From Geobacter sp. SVR (lineage in GTDB: Bacteria; Desulfobacterota; Desulfuromonadia; Geobacterales; Pseudopelobacteraceae), in NCBI RefSeq assembly GCF_016865365.1, contig NZ_AP024469.1:666001-730000 (forward strand): a stretch of 64,000 nucleotides of DNA, read 5' to 3'. Shown piece by piece: positions 1-8,221 of this stretch. The notes under the pieces are model-generated. The model saw nothing but the letters and a program-made list of their open reading frames with translations, was not told the origin of the DNA and searched no databases. The position numbers were made by a program, and so were the translations under genes. Each line of letters opens with the position of its first letter. Position 1 is the first letter of the stretch.

Positions 1-119
1 CTGTCCAGGCCCTGGTGGAATGGTGCCGCAACGGCCCGCCGGCGGCTCGGGTCGAGAGTGTCGACGTTTGCCCCGGGGCCTATAGCGGCAGTTTCGAGAC
101 ATTCCGCACCGAACATTGA
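1..119 (+). CDS. Acylphosphatase, C-terminal end (partial)
   Basis: Only the last 38 residues are in the window, read in the third frame to the TGA at 117-119. The fragment has the acylphosphatase C-terminal pattern: a helix ending WCRNGPPAARV, then VESVDV and a final strand FETFRTEH. The family hydrolyses the carboxyl-phosphate bond of acyl phosphates in the cytoplasm and is usually about 90 residues long, so roughly the first 55 residues, including the catalytic Arg and Asn, are outside the window. It ends 23 bases before the chosen folE2 start and may be co-transcribed with it. Confidence 0.72.
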   Translation, partial: VQALVEWCRNGPPAARVESVDVCPGAYSGSFETFRTEH

Positions 120-142
120 TTCAACCCGACAAAGGATTTTCC

Positions 143-982
143 ATGCCTCATACCCGCATGACACCTTCTCCGGCGCACCCCATGCCGGACATGCAGAAAC
201 GCCCCGACCATCGCCGGATACCGATCGCCAAGGTCGGTGTAAAGGACATCAGCTACCCGATCGTGGTGATGGACAAGAACCATTCCCTGCAGCATACCGT
301 GGCACGGGTCAACATGTACGTCGACCTGCCCCACCATTTCAAGGGGACTCACATGAGCCGCTTCGTGGAGATTCTCAACCGGCACCGGGAGCAGATCGCC
401 CTGGACAAGCTGGAGACGATCCTGCACGAAATGAAGGCCAAGCTGGGATCTGACAGCGCACACCTGGAGATCCAGTTTCCCTACTTCATCGACAAGACGG
501 CACCGGTGTCGGGGGCCAGGAGCCTGATGGAATATACCTGCGAGTTCAGCGCCTCGATGACCGATACCCTGGACTTCGTTCTGGGGATCAAGGTGCCGCT
601 CACCTCGCTCTGCCCCTGCAGCAAGGAGCTGTCGCGTTTCGGCGCGCACAACCAGCGCAGCGTCATGACCGTACGGGTGCGCTATCGCGAGTTCATCTGG
701 ATAGAGGACTTGGTGGAGCTGATCGAGCAGTGCGGCAGCAGTCCGCTCTTTGCGCTGCTCAAGCGCGAGGATGAAAAGTACGTCACCGAGCACGCCTACG
801 AAAATCCACGCTTCGTGGAGGACATGGTGCGTGAGGCCTGGTCCCGCTTGGCGGCCGAAGAGAATATCATCTGGTTTTCGGTGGAGACCGAGAATTTCGA
901 ATCGATACACAACCATTCGGCCTATGCCGCCGTTGAACTGGACAGAAGGCTGCCCGGCCAGCATCCCTCCCACCAGGTCTGA
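143..982 (+). CDS. folE2: GTP cyclohydrolase FolE2 (type IB)
   Basis: This enzyme converts GTP to 7,8-dihydroneopterin triphosphate, the first step of folate (and often queuosine) synthesis. The 279-residue product carries the type IB signatures KVGVKDISYPI near the N-terminus, HMSRF, and the metal/active-site segment SLCPCSKELS followed by GAHNQRS. I start at the ATG at 143 because AAAGGA lies six bases upstream. An ATG at 116 overlaps the acylphosphatase stop and has no clear site, and the ATG at 182 (MPDMQ) is a second plausible start. The stop overlaps the next gene's ATG by one base, so the genes are translationally coupled. FolE2 replaces the zinc-dependent FolE in many anaerobes and zinc-limited bacteria. 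Confidence 0.93.
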   Translation: MPHTRMTPSPAHPMPDMQKRPDHRRIPIAKVGVKDISYPIVVMDKNHSLQHTVARVNMYVDLPHHFKGTHMSRFVEILNRHREQIALDKLETILHEMKAKLGSDSAHLEIQFPYFIDKTAPVSGARSLMEYTCEFSASMTDTLDFVLGIKVPLTSLCPCSKELSRFGAHNQRSVMTVRVRYREFIWIEDLVELIEQCGSSPLFALLKREDEKYVTEHAYENPRFVEDMVREAWSRLAAEENIIWFSVETENFESIHNHSAYAAVELDRRLPGQHPSHQV

Positions 983-1683
983 TGTACGTTCCCGAGATGG
1001 ATACAAACAAAGGACTGATCATCTTTGCCCGCGAACCGGTCCCGGGCAGGGTCAAGACGCGGCTGGCCCGGCAGGTGGGCGAGCAGGCCGCTGCGGACCT
1101 GTATGCCGAAATGCTGGCTGATGTCGTTGCACTGGCCGCTTCACTGGAGGATGTCAGGCCGGTGGTGTTCTGGGCGCTGGAAAACCCTGATGTTTCCTGC
1201 CCCGAATTTTCGGGCATGGGCTCCGCACGGCAGCAGGGGGCCTGCCTGGGGGAGCGCATGTCCGATGCCTTTGAACGCACCTTTGCCGACGGCAGCGAGC
1301 TCTGCTGCATCATTGGCAGCGATTCGCCGGACCTGCCGGCGGATTACGTGCGCCAGGCCTTTGATGTCCTGGAACAGGGCCGGGCCGATGTGGTCTTCGG
1401 ACCCAGCGAAGACGGCGGCTACTACCTGCTGGGCATGAGCCGCCTCTGGCCGGAACTCTTCGAAGGTATTTCCTGGGGTGGTCCCCAAGTGCTGGAGGTC
1501 AGCCTGGAGCGAGCCCGGAAACAGGGGCTGCGGGCAGTGTTGCTCCCCACGTGGTACGACATCGACACAGCCGCGGATCTGGAACGCCTGGCCCAGTCGC
1601 CGGACGCCGTCGCCTGCCGCACGGGGCGGATGCTGCTTGGGTCGGATTTCATCGTACAGGCAGGTCAAGCATGTCGGTTCTGA
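982..1683 (+). CDS. TIGR04282/DUF2064-family glycosyltransferase
   Basis: The 233-residue protein has a nucleotide-sugar transferase-like fold related to CofC and MobA nucleotidyltransferases. It shows the N-terminal nucleotide-binding motif IIFAREPVPGRVKTRLA and the acidic metal-binding motif IGSDSPDLP in the middle, followed by FGPSEDGGYYLLG. The family (TIGR04282, DUF2064) is often annotated as an arsenosugar-type or undefined glycosyltransferase; the substrate here is unknown and no arsenic genes are nearby. The ATG at 982 overlaps the folE2 stop (TGATG). A second in-frame Met at 997 would begin MDTNKGL and is possible. The 3' end overlaps mqnB by 13 bases, so the three genes form one operon. 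Confidence 0.82.
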   Translation: MYVPEMDTNKGLIIFAREPVPGRVKTRLARQVGEQAAADLYAEMLADVVALAASLEDVRPVVFWALENPDVSCPEFSGMGSARQQGACLGERMSDAFERTFADGSELCCIIGSDSPDLPADYVRQAFDVLEQGRADVVFGPSEDGGYYLLGMSRLWPELFEGISWGGPQVLEVSLERARKQGLRAVLLPTWYDIDTAADLERLAQSPDAVACRTGRMLLGSDFIVQAGQACRF

Positions 1684-2393
1684 TTATCACTGCCGTTCGC
1701 CAGGAGGCGGCCCTGCTGGAGCAGGCCCTGAGCAGGCCGTCACGTGTCGGCGCTCGGGCCTTTCCTCATGTGGAAGGGCTGATCGGCGGCTTGCCGGTCG
1801 CGATCTGCGTGGCAGGAGTCGGCAAAATCAACGCTGCAGCCGCCTGCGCCGCCATGATCGAACGGCGTCAGCCTCAGCTGGTGATCAATGTCGGCTGTGC
1901 AGGGGCCTATACCGGCAGCGGATTGGGGATCGGAGCCCTGGCAGTGGCTGCCAGCGAGTTTCTAGGGGACGAAGGGGTGATCACCTCGGCGGGGTGGCTG
2001 GATCTGCTCGGCATGAAACTGCCGTCGCTGGTGCAGGGTGAACGGCGCTACTACAACGAGATTCCGCTTTCGTCGCAGGCGGTGGAGCGGGCTCGGCAGC
2101 TGGCCGACCGCTGCGGAATTTCCCTGGCATGCGGCGGTTTCGTGACTGTTTCGACCTGCAGCGGCTCAGAGGCTCAGGCGGAGGTACTGGCCGGCCGGTT
2201 CGGAGCCCTGTGCGAGAACATGGAGGGGGCTGCCATTGCCCTGACCTGTCTGCGGTACGGCATCGACTGCCTGGAAATCAGGGGCATCAGCAATCTGGTG
2301 GAAGAGCGGAACATGGCGGCTTGGGATATAGCGAGGGCAGTGGAGGAGGCGCAGCGTTTCGTGCTGAAGTATCTGGAAAACAGGGATTGGTGA
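1671..2393 (+). CDS. mqnB: Futalosine hydrolase MqnB
   Basis: This is a nucleoside-phosphorylase-fold hydrolase, 240 residues. It cleaves (aminodeoxy)futalosine to dehypoxanthine futalosine in the alternative menaquinone pathway, which agrees with an anaerobic respirer that lacks the MenF-type route. Visible motifs are the N-terminal IITAVRQEAALL, GVGKINAAAACA, the glycine-rich NVGCAGAY, and ENMEGAAIAL, the substrate-binding Glu region typical of MTA/SAH-nucleosidase relatives, and RGISN near the C-terminus. I start at the ATG at 1671 inside the end of the preceding gene, because the longer frame upstream only reads antisense-like sequence. A related nucleosidase of another specificity cannot be fully excluded. 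Confidence 0.85.
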   Translation: MSVLIITAVRQEAALLEQALSRPSRVGARAFPHVEGLIGGLPVAICVAGVGKINAAAACAAMIERRQPQLVINVGCAGAYTGSGLGIGALAVAASEFLGDEGVITSAGWLDLLGMKLPSLVQGERRYYNEIPLSSQAVERARQLADRCGISLACGGFVTVSTCSGSEAQAEVLAGRFGALCENMEGAAIALTCLRYGIDCLEIRGISNLVEERNMAAWDIARAVEEAQRFVLKYLENRDW

Positions 2394-2414
2394 TCGGGGG
2401 CCAGGGACCGGTAA

Positions 2415-2560
2415 CAGGTTGTTAAAATTCCCAGTTCAAAAATCGGTAGATCGTCGCACCCGCAAGAAGCCCCGCGGAGGCGCCCGGAGAGTGAGGCCGC
2501 AGGCCGAAGTCACAAGGTGGCTGATGAGGACGGCGGCGAGATGGCTGTTTTTCAACAGCT
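2415..2560. repeat. Dispersed intergenic repeat, family A copy 1
   Basis: A 146-base element lies between mqnB and the converging yggS gene. It begins CAGGTTGTTAAAA and ends TTTTTCAACAGCT, so its ends are inverted copies of each other. Its body (GTCGCACCCGCA, CCCCGCGGAGGCGCCCGGAG, CCGAAGTCACAAGGTGGCTG, GAGGACGGCGGCGAGATG) matches, in opposite orientation, the element at 51145-51361. No open reading frame or transposase lies inside it. It looks like a non-autonomous palindromic or REP-like family. Confidence 0.85.
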
Positions 2561-2591
2561 TTATAATTCCAAAACAGATAATGCCTTTGAT

Positions 2592-3296
2592 TTAACCGGC
2601 CCCTGGTCCCCGGTCCCTGGTCCCGAAGATGGCGGTACCGATCCTCACCAAGGTGGCCCCTTCCTGAATGGCAGCCTCGAAATCCCCTGACATGCCCATG
2701 GAGAGTTCCCTCATCTCGACTCCCGGGATTCCCGCGGCGGCGATCCGTTCCGACAGACGCCTCAGTTCGGCGAAGTAGGGGCGAGCCGCAGTCGGATCGT
2801 CAAAGAAGGGGGGCATGGTCATCAGGCCCCTGACGCGGAGATTGGGCAGCAGCGCGATCTCCTGTACCAACCGGCGCGCCTCTTCTGCGGTAGCGCCCGA
2901 CTTGGTCGCCTCCCCCGAAACATTCACCTGCACCAGCAGATCGCAGCTTTTGCCGAGCCTGCCCCATTGGCGGCTGATTTCCTGCGCCAGGGAGAGGCGG
3001 TCGACCGAATGGATCATGCCGACGATCCCGGCAATGTACTTGACCTTGTTGCTCTGCAGGTGGCCGATGAAATGCCATTCCACCGGCTCGCTCAGCCCGG
3101 CCGCCTTGGCCTGCAATTCCTGGACGTAGTTCTCGCCGAAGACCAACTGGCCCGCCTGGAAACACTGGCGCACCTCCTCGGTCGGCCGCGTCTTGGAAAC
3201 CGCCACCAGCCGCACCCCGTCCGGATCTCTCCCTGCCTTCACGGCAGCGGCGCGTATTTCCTCCCGTACCTCGGCCAGCCGCTCGGCAATCGACAT
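2592..3296 (-). CDS. YggS/PLPBP-family pyridoxal phosphate homeostasis protein
   Basis: The 234-residue product belongs to the single-domain alanine-racemase-like PLP-binding family (YggS, PROSC), which buffers free pyridoxal phosphate and affects amino-acid and keto-acid balance without known enzymatic activity. The PLP lysine is in VRLVAVSKTRP. Further family motifs are FGENYVQEL, WHFIGHLQSNK, VNVSGEATKSG, GLMTMPP and ELSMGMSGDFEAAI, and the C-terminal VRIGTAIFG binds phosphate. Length is normal. AGGAGA lies about seven bases upstream of the ATG on the minus strand. It is followed by the convergent end of the mqnB operon. Confidence 0.95.
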   Translation of the reverse strand: MSIAERLAEVREEIRAAAVKAGRDPDGVRLVAVSKTRPTEEVRQCFQAGQLVFGENYVQELQAKAAGLSEPVEWHFIGHLQSNKVKYIAGIVGMIHSVDRLSLAQEISRQWGRLGKSCDLLVQVNVSGEATKSGATAEEARRLVQEIALLPNLRVRGLMTMPPFFDDPTAARPYFAELRRLSERIAAAGIPGVEMRELSMGMSGDFEAAIQEGATLVRIGTAIFGTRDRGPGAG

Positions 3297-3414
3297 GAGT
3301 CTCTCCTTGTTTCGGAACTATCCACAGCCAATCATGCCATAAAGGCAACACAACGGAGAACCGCAGCGGTCAACGGCGGTTTTGGCGCTGCCTCAGCGGT
3401 GCCGGATGCACGTA

Positions 3415-4002
3415 TTACGGTAGGGCCTGAATGGTCTGAAGCAGTTCGTAAAGTTCCGTCATCGGCAGCCCGACAACGTTGGTGTAGGAACCGTTTATAG
3501 AACGGACGAAATGCACCGCCCCCCCCTGGATGGCATAGGCGCCGGCCTTGTCCATGGGGCAGCCGGTGGCGATGTAATCGCTGATCTCCCGGTCGGTAAG
3601 GGCCTTGAAAGATACTTCCGTGCGGACCGAGCGGCTGAGGCAGACGGATGATTCCCGGTCGAGCACGGTGATACCCGTGATCACCTCATGGCTCGTGCCG
3701 GACAGAGCCGAAAGCATCTCGCGGGCCTGCTGTTCGTCGGCCGGTTTGCCCATGATCGTGCCGTTCAGAACCACCACGGTATCGGCGCCGATGAAAAAGC
3801 GCCCCGGAGCCGTCTCGGCGACCGCTTCGGCCTTTTCGCGCGAGAGGCGGATAGCGTATTCGCCGGCCTGCTCTCCCGGCATCGCATCTTCGCAGATATC
3901 GGCCGGCACAACGTTGCAGGTGATGCCTGCCAGGGCCATCAGCTCAGTCCGTCGGGGCGATGCGGAGGCAAGGACGATGGGGGTATGCGGGGGACTGCTC
4001 AT
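3415..4002 (-). CDS. maf: Maf-family nucleotide pyrophosphatase
   Basis: Maf/YhdE proteins hydrolyse dTTP, UTP or related (modified) nucleotides to the monophosphates and have been linked to septum inhibition and house-cleaning. The 195-residue product has the N-terminal LASASPRRTELMALAG motif, the catalytic region FIGADTVVVLNG, and YAIQGGAVHFVRSINGSYTNVVGLP near the end, all typical. I prefer the Met at 4002 since GGAG sits six bases upstream; an ATG at 4023 overlapping the preceding small gene would add seven residues. It lies at the end of a minus-strand run after the FAD oxidase and the 90-residue membrane protein. Confidence 0.92.
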   Translation of the reverse strand: MSSPPHTPIVLASASPRRTELMALAGITCNVVPADICEDAMPGEQAGEYAIRLSREKAEAVAETAPGRFFIGADTVVVLNGTIMGKPADEQQAREMLSALSGTSHEVITGITVLDRESSVCLSRSVRTEVSFKALTDREISDYIATGCPMDKAGAYAIQGGAVHFVRSINGSYTNVVGLPMTELYELLQTIQALP

Positions 4003-4015
4003 TTCAGACTCCGAA

Positions 4016-4288
4016 TCACTCATGGGGCGGTCTTTTGGCGTCCTGGCGCCGCTGGCGGGCTTTCTGTTCGGCCTCCAGCTCTTCCCAGTGCTTTTTCCAG
4101 TCCTTTTTACGCACCTTGGACAGGATGAAGACCCCGGGAATGATGACCAGGCCCCAGAAGACGTTGATCATGACATTCTGGACCAGGCCGTACACCAGGG
4201 AAACCAGCCCCATCAGCAGGAGCAAAGCCTCCATCGAAAATAAGCGGCCTATGAGAGATACTTCCTGGCGCTGCTTGTCGTTGTCCAT
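4016..4288 (-). CDS. Small membrane protein of unknown function (90 aa)
   Basis: I do not recognise a named family. The 90-residue protein has two hydrophobic segments (about residues 19-35 and 36-56: LLLLMGLVSLVYGLV and VFWGLVIIPGVFIL) and a strongly charged C-terminal tail, KKDWKKHWEELEAEQKARQRRQDAK, likely cytoplasmic. The start is well supported: AAAGGA lies five bases upstream of the ATG, 30 bases after the FAD-oxidase stop. Its stop codon lies just before or inside the maf start region, so it is probably co-transcribed with glcD and maf. A longer reading frame continuing upstream through the oxidase gene is a shadow. Confidence 0.7.
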   Translation of the reverse strand: MDNDKQRQEVSLIGRLFSMEALLLLMGLVSLVYGLVQNVMINVFWGLVIIPGVFILSKVRKKDWKKHWEELEAEQKARQRRQDAKRPPHE

Positions 4289-4317
4289 AAGAATCCTTTG
4301 TAGTACGGGCGTGGTGG

Positions 4318-5697
4318 CTACCAGGGAAACATCTTGCCGGGATTGAGAATGTTGTTGGGATCCAGGGCATGCTTGATCGCCTTCATGGCGGCGATCTGAT
4401 CCGGGGTCAGTTCCAGCTCGATGAACGGCGCCTTCGACAGCCCCACGCCGTGCTCTCCGGACATGGTTCCCCCCAGTCCCAATGCGGCCTGGAAAACCTC
4501 GCGGATCGCCTCGTGGGCCTTTTCCTCCATGCCCGGCACCGATTTGTCCACCATGATGTTGACATGGATGTTGCCGTCGCCGGCATGGCCGAAATTGACG
4601 ATCGGTATGTCGTAGCGTTGCCGGATCTGTTCGATCAGCCGGATCACGTCCGGTACCCGGCTGCGCGGCACGACGATGTCCTCGTTGTACTTGTCCGGGT
4701 TCACGTCCCTGAGGGAGGGGGATACCAGGCGCCGCACCTTCCACAGCTGTTCCGACTCGGCCGCGTCACGGGCGGCACGGAACTGCACCAGCCCCAGCGG
4801 TTTGATGATGTCGTGAATCTGCGTGGCCTGTTTTTCGATCAGATCCCGATCGCCATCCACCTCGATCAGCAGTACGGCGCGTCCTTCCGGCGGAATTCCC
4901 AGGTTGAAGCGCCGCTCCACGCACTGCAGCGTGGGGTAATCCATGAACTCCAGCGTGGTGGGGATGATCTTGCTTCCGATAATGGCTGAAACCGCCTTGG
5001 CGGCGCCATCGATCGAATCGAAGATCGTCAGCATGGTTTTCTTTGCATCAGGATAGGGGAGCAGTTTGAAAATGATCCTGGTGATAATACCGAGGGTCCC
5101 CTCGCTGCCGCAGAGCAGCTTGGTGAGATCGTATCCGACCACTCCCTTGTAGGTTTCACCCCCGGTGCGGATGATGGCGCCGGTCGGCAGCACCACCTCC
5201 AGTCCCATCACGAAGTCCTTGGTGCAACCGTACTTGACTGCCCGCGGACCGCCGGCGTTTTCGGCCACATTGCCCCCCAGGGTGGAGAACTTCAGCGAAG
5301 CAGGATCGGGGGGATAGAAGAGCCCCAGCTTTTCGACCGCCTGCTGGAACTGTTCCGTGACCACTCCTGGTTCAACTTCGGCGATCAGGTTTTCGGTATC
5401 GATCCGCAGGATGCGGTTGAGTCGCGTGGTGACCAGGACGATGCCCCCCGCCTTGGGCAGGGCTCCCCCCGAAAAACCGCTGCCGGCTCCGCGCGGGAAA
5501 ACCGGAAATCCCTCACGGTTTGCAAGGCGAACAACCGCCGCGACCTCTTCGGCGTTTGCGGGATGCACGACGGCAGCAGGCAGGTATTCCATCTGGGTTG
5601 CGTCATAGGAATAGCACAGCAGGTCCTGCCGCTCAGTTGAGATATTACCGCTTCCGACAATTGCTGCAAGTTCTTCGATGATGCCTGGTTTGAGCAT
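4318..5697 (-). CDS. glcD: FAD-linked oxidase, GlcD family (glycolate/D-lactate dehydrogenase subunit)
   Basis: The 459-residue protein has an N-terminal PCMH/FAD-binding-4 domain (about residues 38-215) with PVFPRGAGSGFSGGALP and GGNVAENAGGPRAVKYG, and a C-terminal FAD-oxidase domain with NFGHAGDGNIHVNI and GTMSGEHGVGLSK, the His and Glu motifs of the 2-hydroxy-acid dehydrogenase family. It likely oxidises D-lactate or glycolate and passes electrons to a partner; no iron-sulfur partner (GlcF) is adjacent. The start at 5697 has GGAGG seven bases upstream. The reading frame extends further upstream without support. The exact substrate cannot be read from sequence. Confidence 0.87.
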   Translation of the reverse strand: MLKPGIIEELAAIVGSGNISTERQDLLCYSYDATQMEYLPAAVVHPANAEEVAAVVRLANREGFPVFPRGAGSGFSGGALPKAGGIVLVTTRLNRILRIDTENLIAEVEPGVVTEQFQQAVEKLGLFYPPDPASLKFSTLGGNVAENAGGPRAVKYGCTKDFVMGLEVVLPTGAIIRTGGETYKGVVGYDLTKLLCGSEGTLGIITRIIFKLLPYPDAKKTMLTIFDSIDGAAKAVSAIIGSKIIPTTLEFMDYPTLQCVERRFNLGIPPEGRAVLLIEVDGDRDLIEKQATQIHDIIKPLGLVQFRAARDAAESEQLWKVRRLVSPSLRDVNPDKYNEDIVVPRSRVPDVIRLIEQIRQRYDIPIVNFGHAGDGNIHVNIMVDKSVPGMEEKAHEAIREVFQAALGLGGTMSGEHGVGLSKAPFIELELTPDQIAAMKAIKHALDPNNILNPGKMFPW

Positions 5698-5781
5698 TGG
5701 AGCTCCTCCCGTGAGGGGATACGGCACGCCTGCCGGATCATGCGCCGTTTTCACCGCTGTTTGCCATTTTATGAAACTGAC

Positions 5782-5811
5782 AGAATACATGATTGTCTCT
5801 GATGTGCGCAA
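5782..5811 (-). promoter_or_regulatory. Possible sigma-70 promoter for glcD
   Basis: On the minus strand TTGCGC is followed after 18 bases by TATTCT, about 85 bases upstream of the glcD start. The match is moderate. The remainder of the 5698-6020 gap holds this site, a short palindrome (ATGCGT-C-ACGCAT at 5912-5924) and the divergent promoter at 5964; no gene is apparent in it. Confidence 0.35.
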
Positions 5812-5963
5812 CAGCATTTGCGCGTGATGCTCTGCCGTGAGAAACAACCAGATGGTGGCGCAGCCCGCTCTGACGTTCGCTGCAACAGCTTCGAGGCGCC
5901 TCCTTACCGGCATGCGTCACGCATTCCGGCTCTGACTCGGTATTTTTGTCCTGAACAATCCAG

Positions 5964-5992
5964 TTGATAACGATGAATCCATGGCTTACAAT
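5964..5992 (+). promoter_or_regulatory. Sigma-70 promoter for the pseudo-receiver gene
   Basis: TTGATA, a 17-base spacer and TACAAT form a good sigma-70 promoter. Transcription would begin near 5999, just before the GGAGG at 6009-6013. This placement argues that the GTG at 6021, not the in-frame ATG codons at 5964 or 5973, starts translation. Confidence 0.65.
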
Positions 5993-6020
5993 ATGCCGAT
6001 TACCAAACGGAGGAGCTGCA

Positions 6021-7352
6021 GTGACCGATCTGTTGTTGATTACGGATGTACCTCGCCTCAGGAAGATCTTTTCCCTGTTTTCCGACGAGCGCGATGTGCG
6101 GTTGCGCGTGGCTACCAGCCTGGAAAGCGGCGCTGAGGAACTTTTGGCTGCCAAGCCTGCCGTGGTGTTTGTCCAGGCATATCTGTCGGGTTTGTCGGCC
6201 GAAATTCTGTTGATGCATCTCAAGAAACAGCTCGGCCGGCGCCGGACCCGCTTTGTGCTGCTCAGTTCCGAAGACCAGACCGGTGAAGACGTTCGCAGGC
6301 TTTACCACGGCTTTGTCGACATCTCGCGTGACGACAATCTTCTGTTCCAGGAGGTTCAAGCGCTGGTGGCCGATCTGGGAGCCAAGGGCAGGAAAGGCGG
6401 TTCTGCCCCCCAGAAGGGGGATAATGCGGAAGTCCCCTCCGGGAGAGAAGTCATGCCTGCGGAAGAGGCCGCCTCCTCTGTCGCTGTTGAACAGCCGTCT
6501 GAGGCTGTCTCCCCGGTTGCTCCCCCGGACGGCACCCCTGCCGAAGCGTCCCTGGAGGAGCAGGGAATCGTTTACTCCCGGCGTCCCCCGCTTTCCGTCT
6601 ATTCGGAGTTTACCAGCTCCTTCGACAGTGCGGTCAGCAGCATGAATCCCCCCGAGCCGGCTGTGGAGCCCCCCCGCTCCTCTCCTCCGCTTCTCACCTG
6701 GAGCCATGAAGAGGCGGACATAGAAATCGCGGAGCGACCGCGCTCCAGGGTGAAGACGTTCCTGCTGTGGTTCGTGCCGATCGTGGCAGCCGTGATAGTC
6801 GTCACCGTGCTGCAGCACCCGGAATCCCGGAACGGCGTCGCTGTCACCGCCACTGCACCAGCCGTATCCCCCCCGCCGATCCCCTCCACTCCGCCAAAAG
6901 CGGGTGAGCCCGATGCCCGTCTCAGTGACCGGGCCGTGATGTCGGCCATTGCCGAGAACGCCGGACAGGCGCCGTCCGCATCGCCCAAGCCCCCGCGGCT
7001 GTCCGAATTGCCGGCCTTCATCCCGCGTGCGGGGCTGGATAAGGCTTATGGTTCCGCGAATCCGGGCTGGGAGCGCTATAAAGGTCAGGTTACGGAGTTC
7101 AAGGTTTATCGGGAAGGAAACTCTGTCAAAGCCATCCAGATCATAGACCGTGGTGGCCAGGGGTTGCCGGAATCGTACATGAAAACGGTTTTCAGCCAGC
7201 TGACAAAGGCGCCCTCCTTTGTCGTGGAGTCTTCCGAGAAAAAGGATGGCTATGAGATACAGCGGGGACGGTTGGCGGAAAATCTGAAGGCCGTGTTTTA
7301 CCGCGACACGCAGGGGGGGCTGCTGCGGGCTTTTGTGGTGACCTGGCAGTAA
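6021..7352 (+). CDS. Degenerate receiver-like domain with membrane anchor; function unknown
   Basis: The 443-residue protein starts at a GTG with GGAGG seven bases upstream. Residues 1-120 resemble a response-regulator receiver fold (LLLITDVPRLRKIF, then AKPAVVFVQAYLSG), but the phospho-acceptor position after the third strand is Gln (near residue 52), the N-terminal acidic pair is reduced to one Asp, and the usual Lys-Pro near the end is absent. It therefore cannot be a standard phosphorylated receiver. A Pro/Ala/Glu-rich linker leads to a membrane segment around residue 250 (FLLWFVPIVAAVIVVTVLQ), a second low-complexity stretch, and a C-terminal domain of about 110 residues with no family I recognise. 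It stands alone under its own promoter. Confidence 0.72.
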   Translation: MTDLLLITDVPRLRKIFSLFSDERDVRLRVATSLESGAEELLAAKPAVVFVQAYLSGLSAEILLMHLKKQLGRRRTRFVLLSSEDQTGEDVRRLYHGFVDISRDDNLLFQEVQALVADLGAKGRKGGSAPQKGDNAEVPSGREVMPAEEAASSVAVEQPSEAVSPVAPPDGTPAEASLEEQGIVYSRRPPLSVYSEFTSSFDSAVSSMNPPEPAVEPPRSSPPLLTWSHEEADIEIAERPRSRVKTFLLWFVPIVAAVIVVTVLQHPESRNGVAVTATAPAVSPPPIPSTPPKAGEPDARLSDRAVMSAIAENAGQAPSASPKPPRLSELPAFIPRAGLDKAYGSANPGWERYKGQVTEFKVYREGNSVKAIQIIDRGGQGLPESYMKTVFSQLTKAPSFVVESSEKKDGYEIQRGRLAENLKAVFYRDTQGGLLRAFVVTWQ

Positions 7353-7375
7353 CCTGGGCAATACGGCATACGGAG

Positions 7376-7415
7376 CGAAGAGGGGGTGTGCATCCAGCCA
7401 TCCCCTTTTTTCTTT
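7376..7415 (+). terminator. Possible terminator after the pseudo-receiver gene
   Basis: A GC-rich imperfect hairpin (GGGGGTG pairing with CATCCCC across a short loop) is followed by TTTTTT at 7407-7412. The stem is short and slightly mismatched. Confidence 0.4.
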
Positions 7416-7435
7416 GATGCCCACAGGGGAAACGT

Positions 7436-8221
7436 ATGAGAGCGGCTCCCCTGCGTAGACCTGCAAATTATGGAACTATGCCTGCCATGATCGAAACGTC
7501 CAAAAAAAGTTTCTGCAGCTCTCAGGCCGGTACCGGTGAGCTGCGGGCAGGCTTGGCCGCAGCCTGGCCGATCTGCCTCGGTTTCATCCCCATTGGCCTT
7601 TCGTTCGGCGTTCTGGCCCAGAAAGGGGGGCTGCACCCCTGGCAGGTGGCACTCATGTCGGTAATCGTATTTGCCGGCGGCTCCCAGTTCATCGCGGTCG
7701 CCATGATTTCGTCGGGAACCGCTGCAGCGGCGATCGTCACCACCACCTTCATGGTCAACCTGCGGCACCTGCTGATGAGCTCCGCCCTGGCAGTGCACTT
7801 TCCCCGGGCTTCCCGCCGTTTTCTGGCGCTGTTCGCCTATGGCGTCACTGATGAGAGCTTTGCGGTCAACATGGCCCGTTTCAACAGCGGGGAGTGGGAC
7901 CAGCGCAGCGCCCTGGCGCTCAATCATATCACCAATGCCACCTGGATCGTTAGCACCGTCATCGACGCTTATGCCGGTCAGTTCATACCCTCCGGCGGCA
8001 TGGGGATCGACTACGCTTTGACCGGCATGTTCATCTGTCTGCTGGTATTCCAGCTGCGCGGTGCCATATTTGCAGTAACAGCCGTGCTCGCCGCTGTCTG
8101 CTCGATTGCGGCATATCTCTGGCTGCCGGGCAATGCCTATGTGATCGTGGCCTCCTGCATGGCGGCAACCGCCGGTTTCTGGATCAAGCGCATCATGCGG
8201 CGCAGGCGGGGGATATCGTGA
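7436..8221 (+). CDS. azlC: AzlC-family branched-chain amino acid exporter, large subunit
   Basis: This 261-residue integral membrane protein has the AzlC family pattern: FIPIGLSFGVLAQKGGL, VIVFAGGSQFIAVAM, the MVNLRHLLMSSAL motif and the YGVTDESFAVN segment. With AzlD it forms an exporter of branched-chain amino acids or analogues such as azaleucine. I keep the ATG at 7436 because AGGGG lies about six bases upstream; Met codons at 7478 and 7487 would give a shorter N-terminus closer to many homologues. It overlaps azlD by four bases (GTGA), so the pair is coupled. Confidence 0.9.
   Translation: MRAAPLRRPANYGTMPAMIETSKKSFCSSQAGTGELRAGLAAAWPICLGFIPIGLSFGVLAQKGGLHPWQVALMSVIVFAGGSQFIAVAMISSGTAAAAIVTTTFMVNLRHLLMSSALAVHFPRASRRFLALFAYGVTDESFAVNMARFNSGEWDQRSALALNHITNATWIVSTVIDAYAGQFIPSGGMGIDYALTGMFICLLVFQLRGAIFAVTAVLAAVCSIAAYLWLPGNAYVIVASCMAATAGFWIKRIMRRRRGIS

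Noticed and set aside
5698..5963. A further gene in the 5.7-6.0 kb gap (frames on the minus strand reach 6223 and 5913)
   Set aside because: These are open extensions upstream of glcD and antisense of the next gene, without ribosome binding sites or recognisable protein pattern.
6000..7466. A 488-codon minus-strand open frame
   Set aside because: Antisense to the pseudo-receiver gene, which has a promoter, a ribosome binding site and receiver-like and membrane segments on the plus strand.
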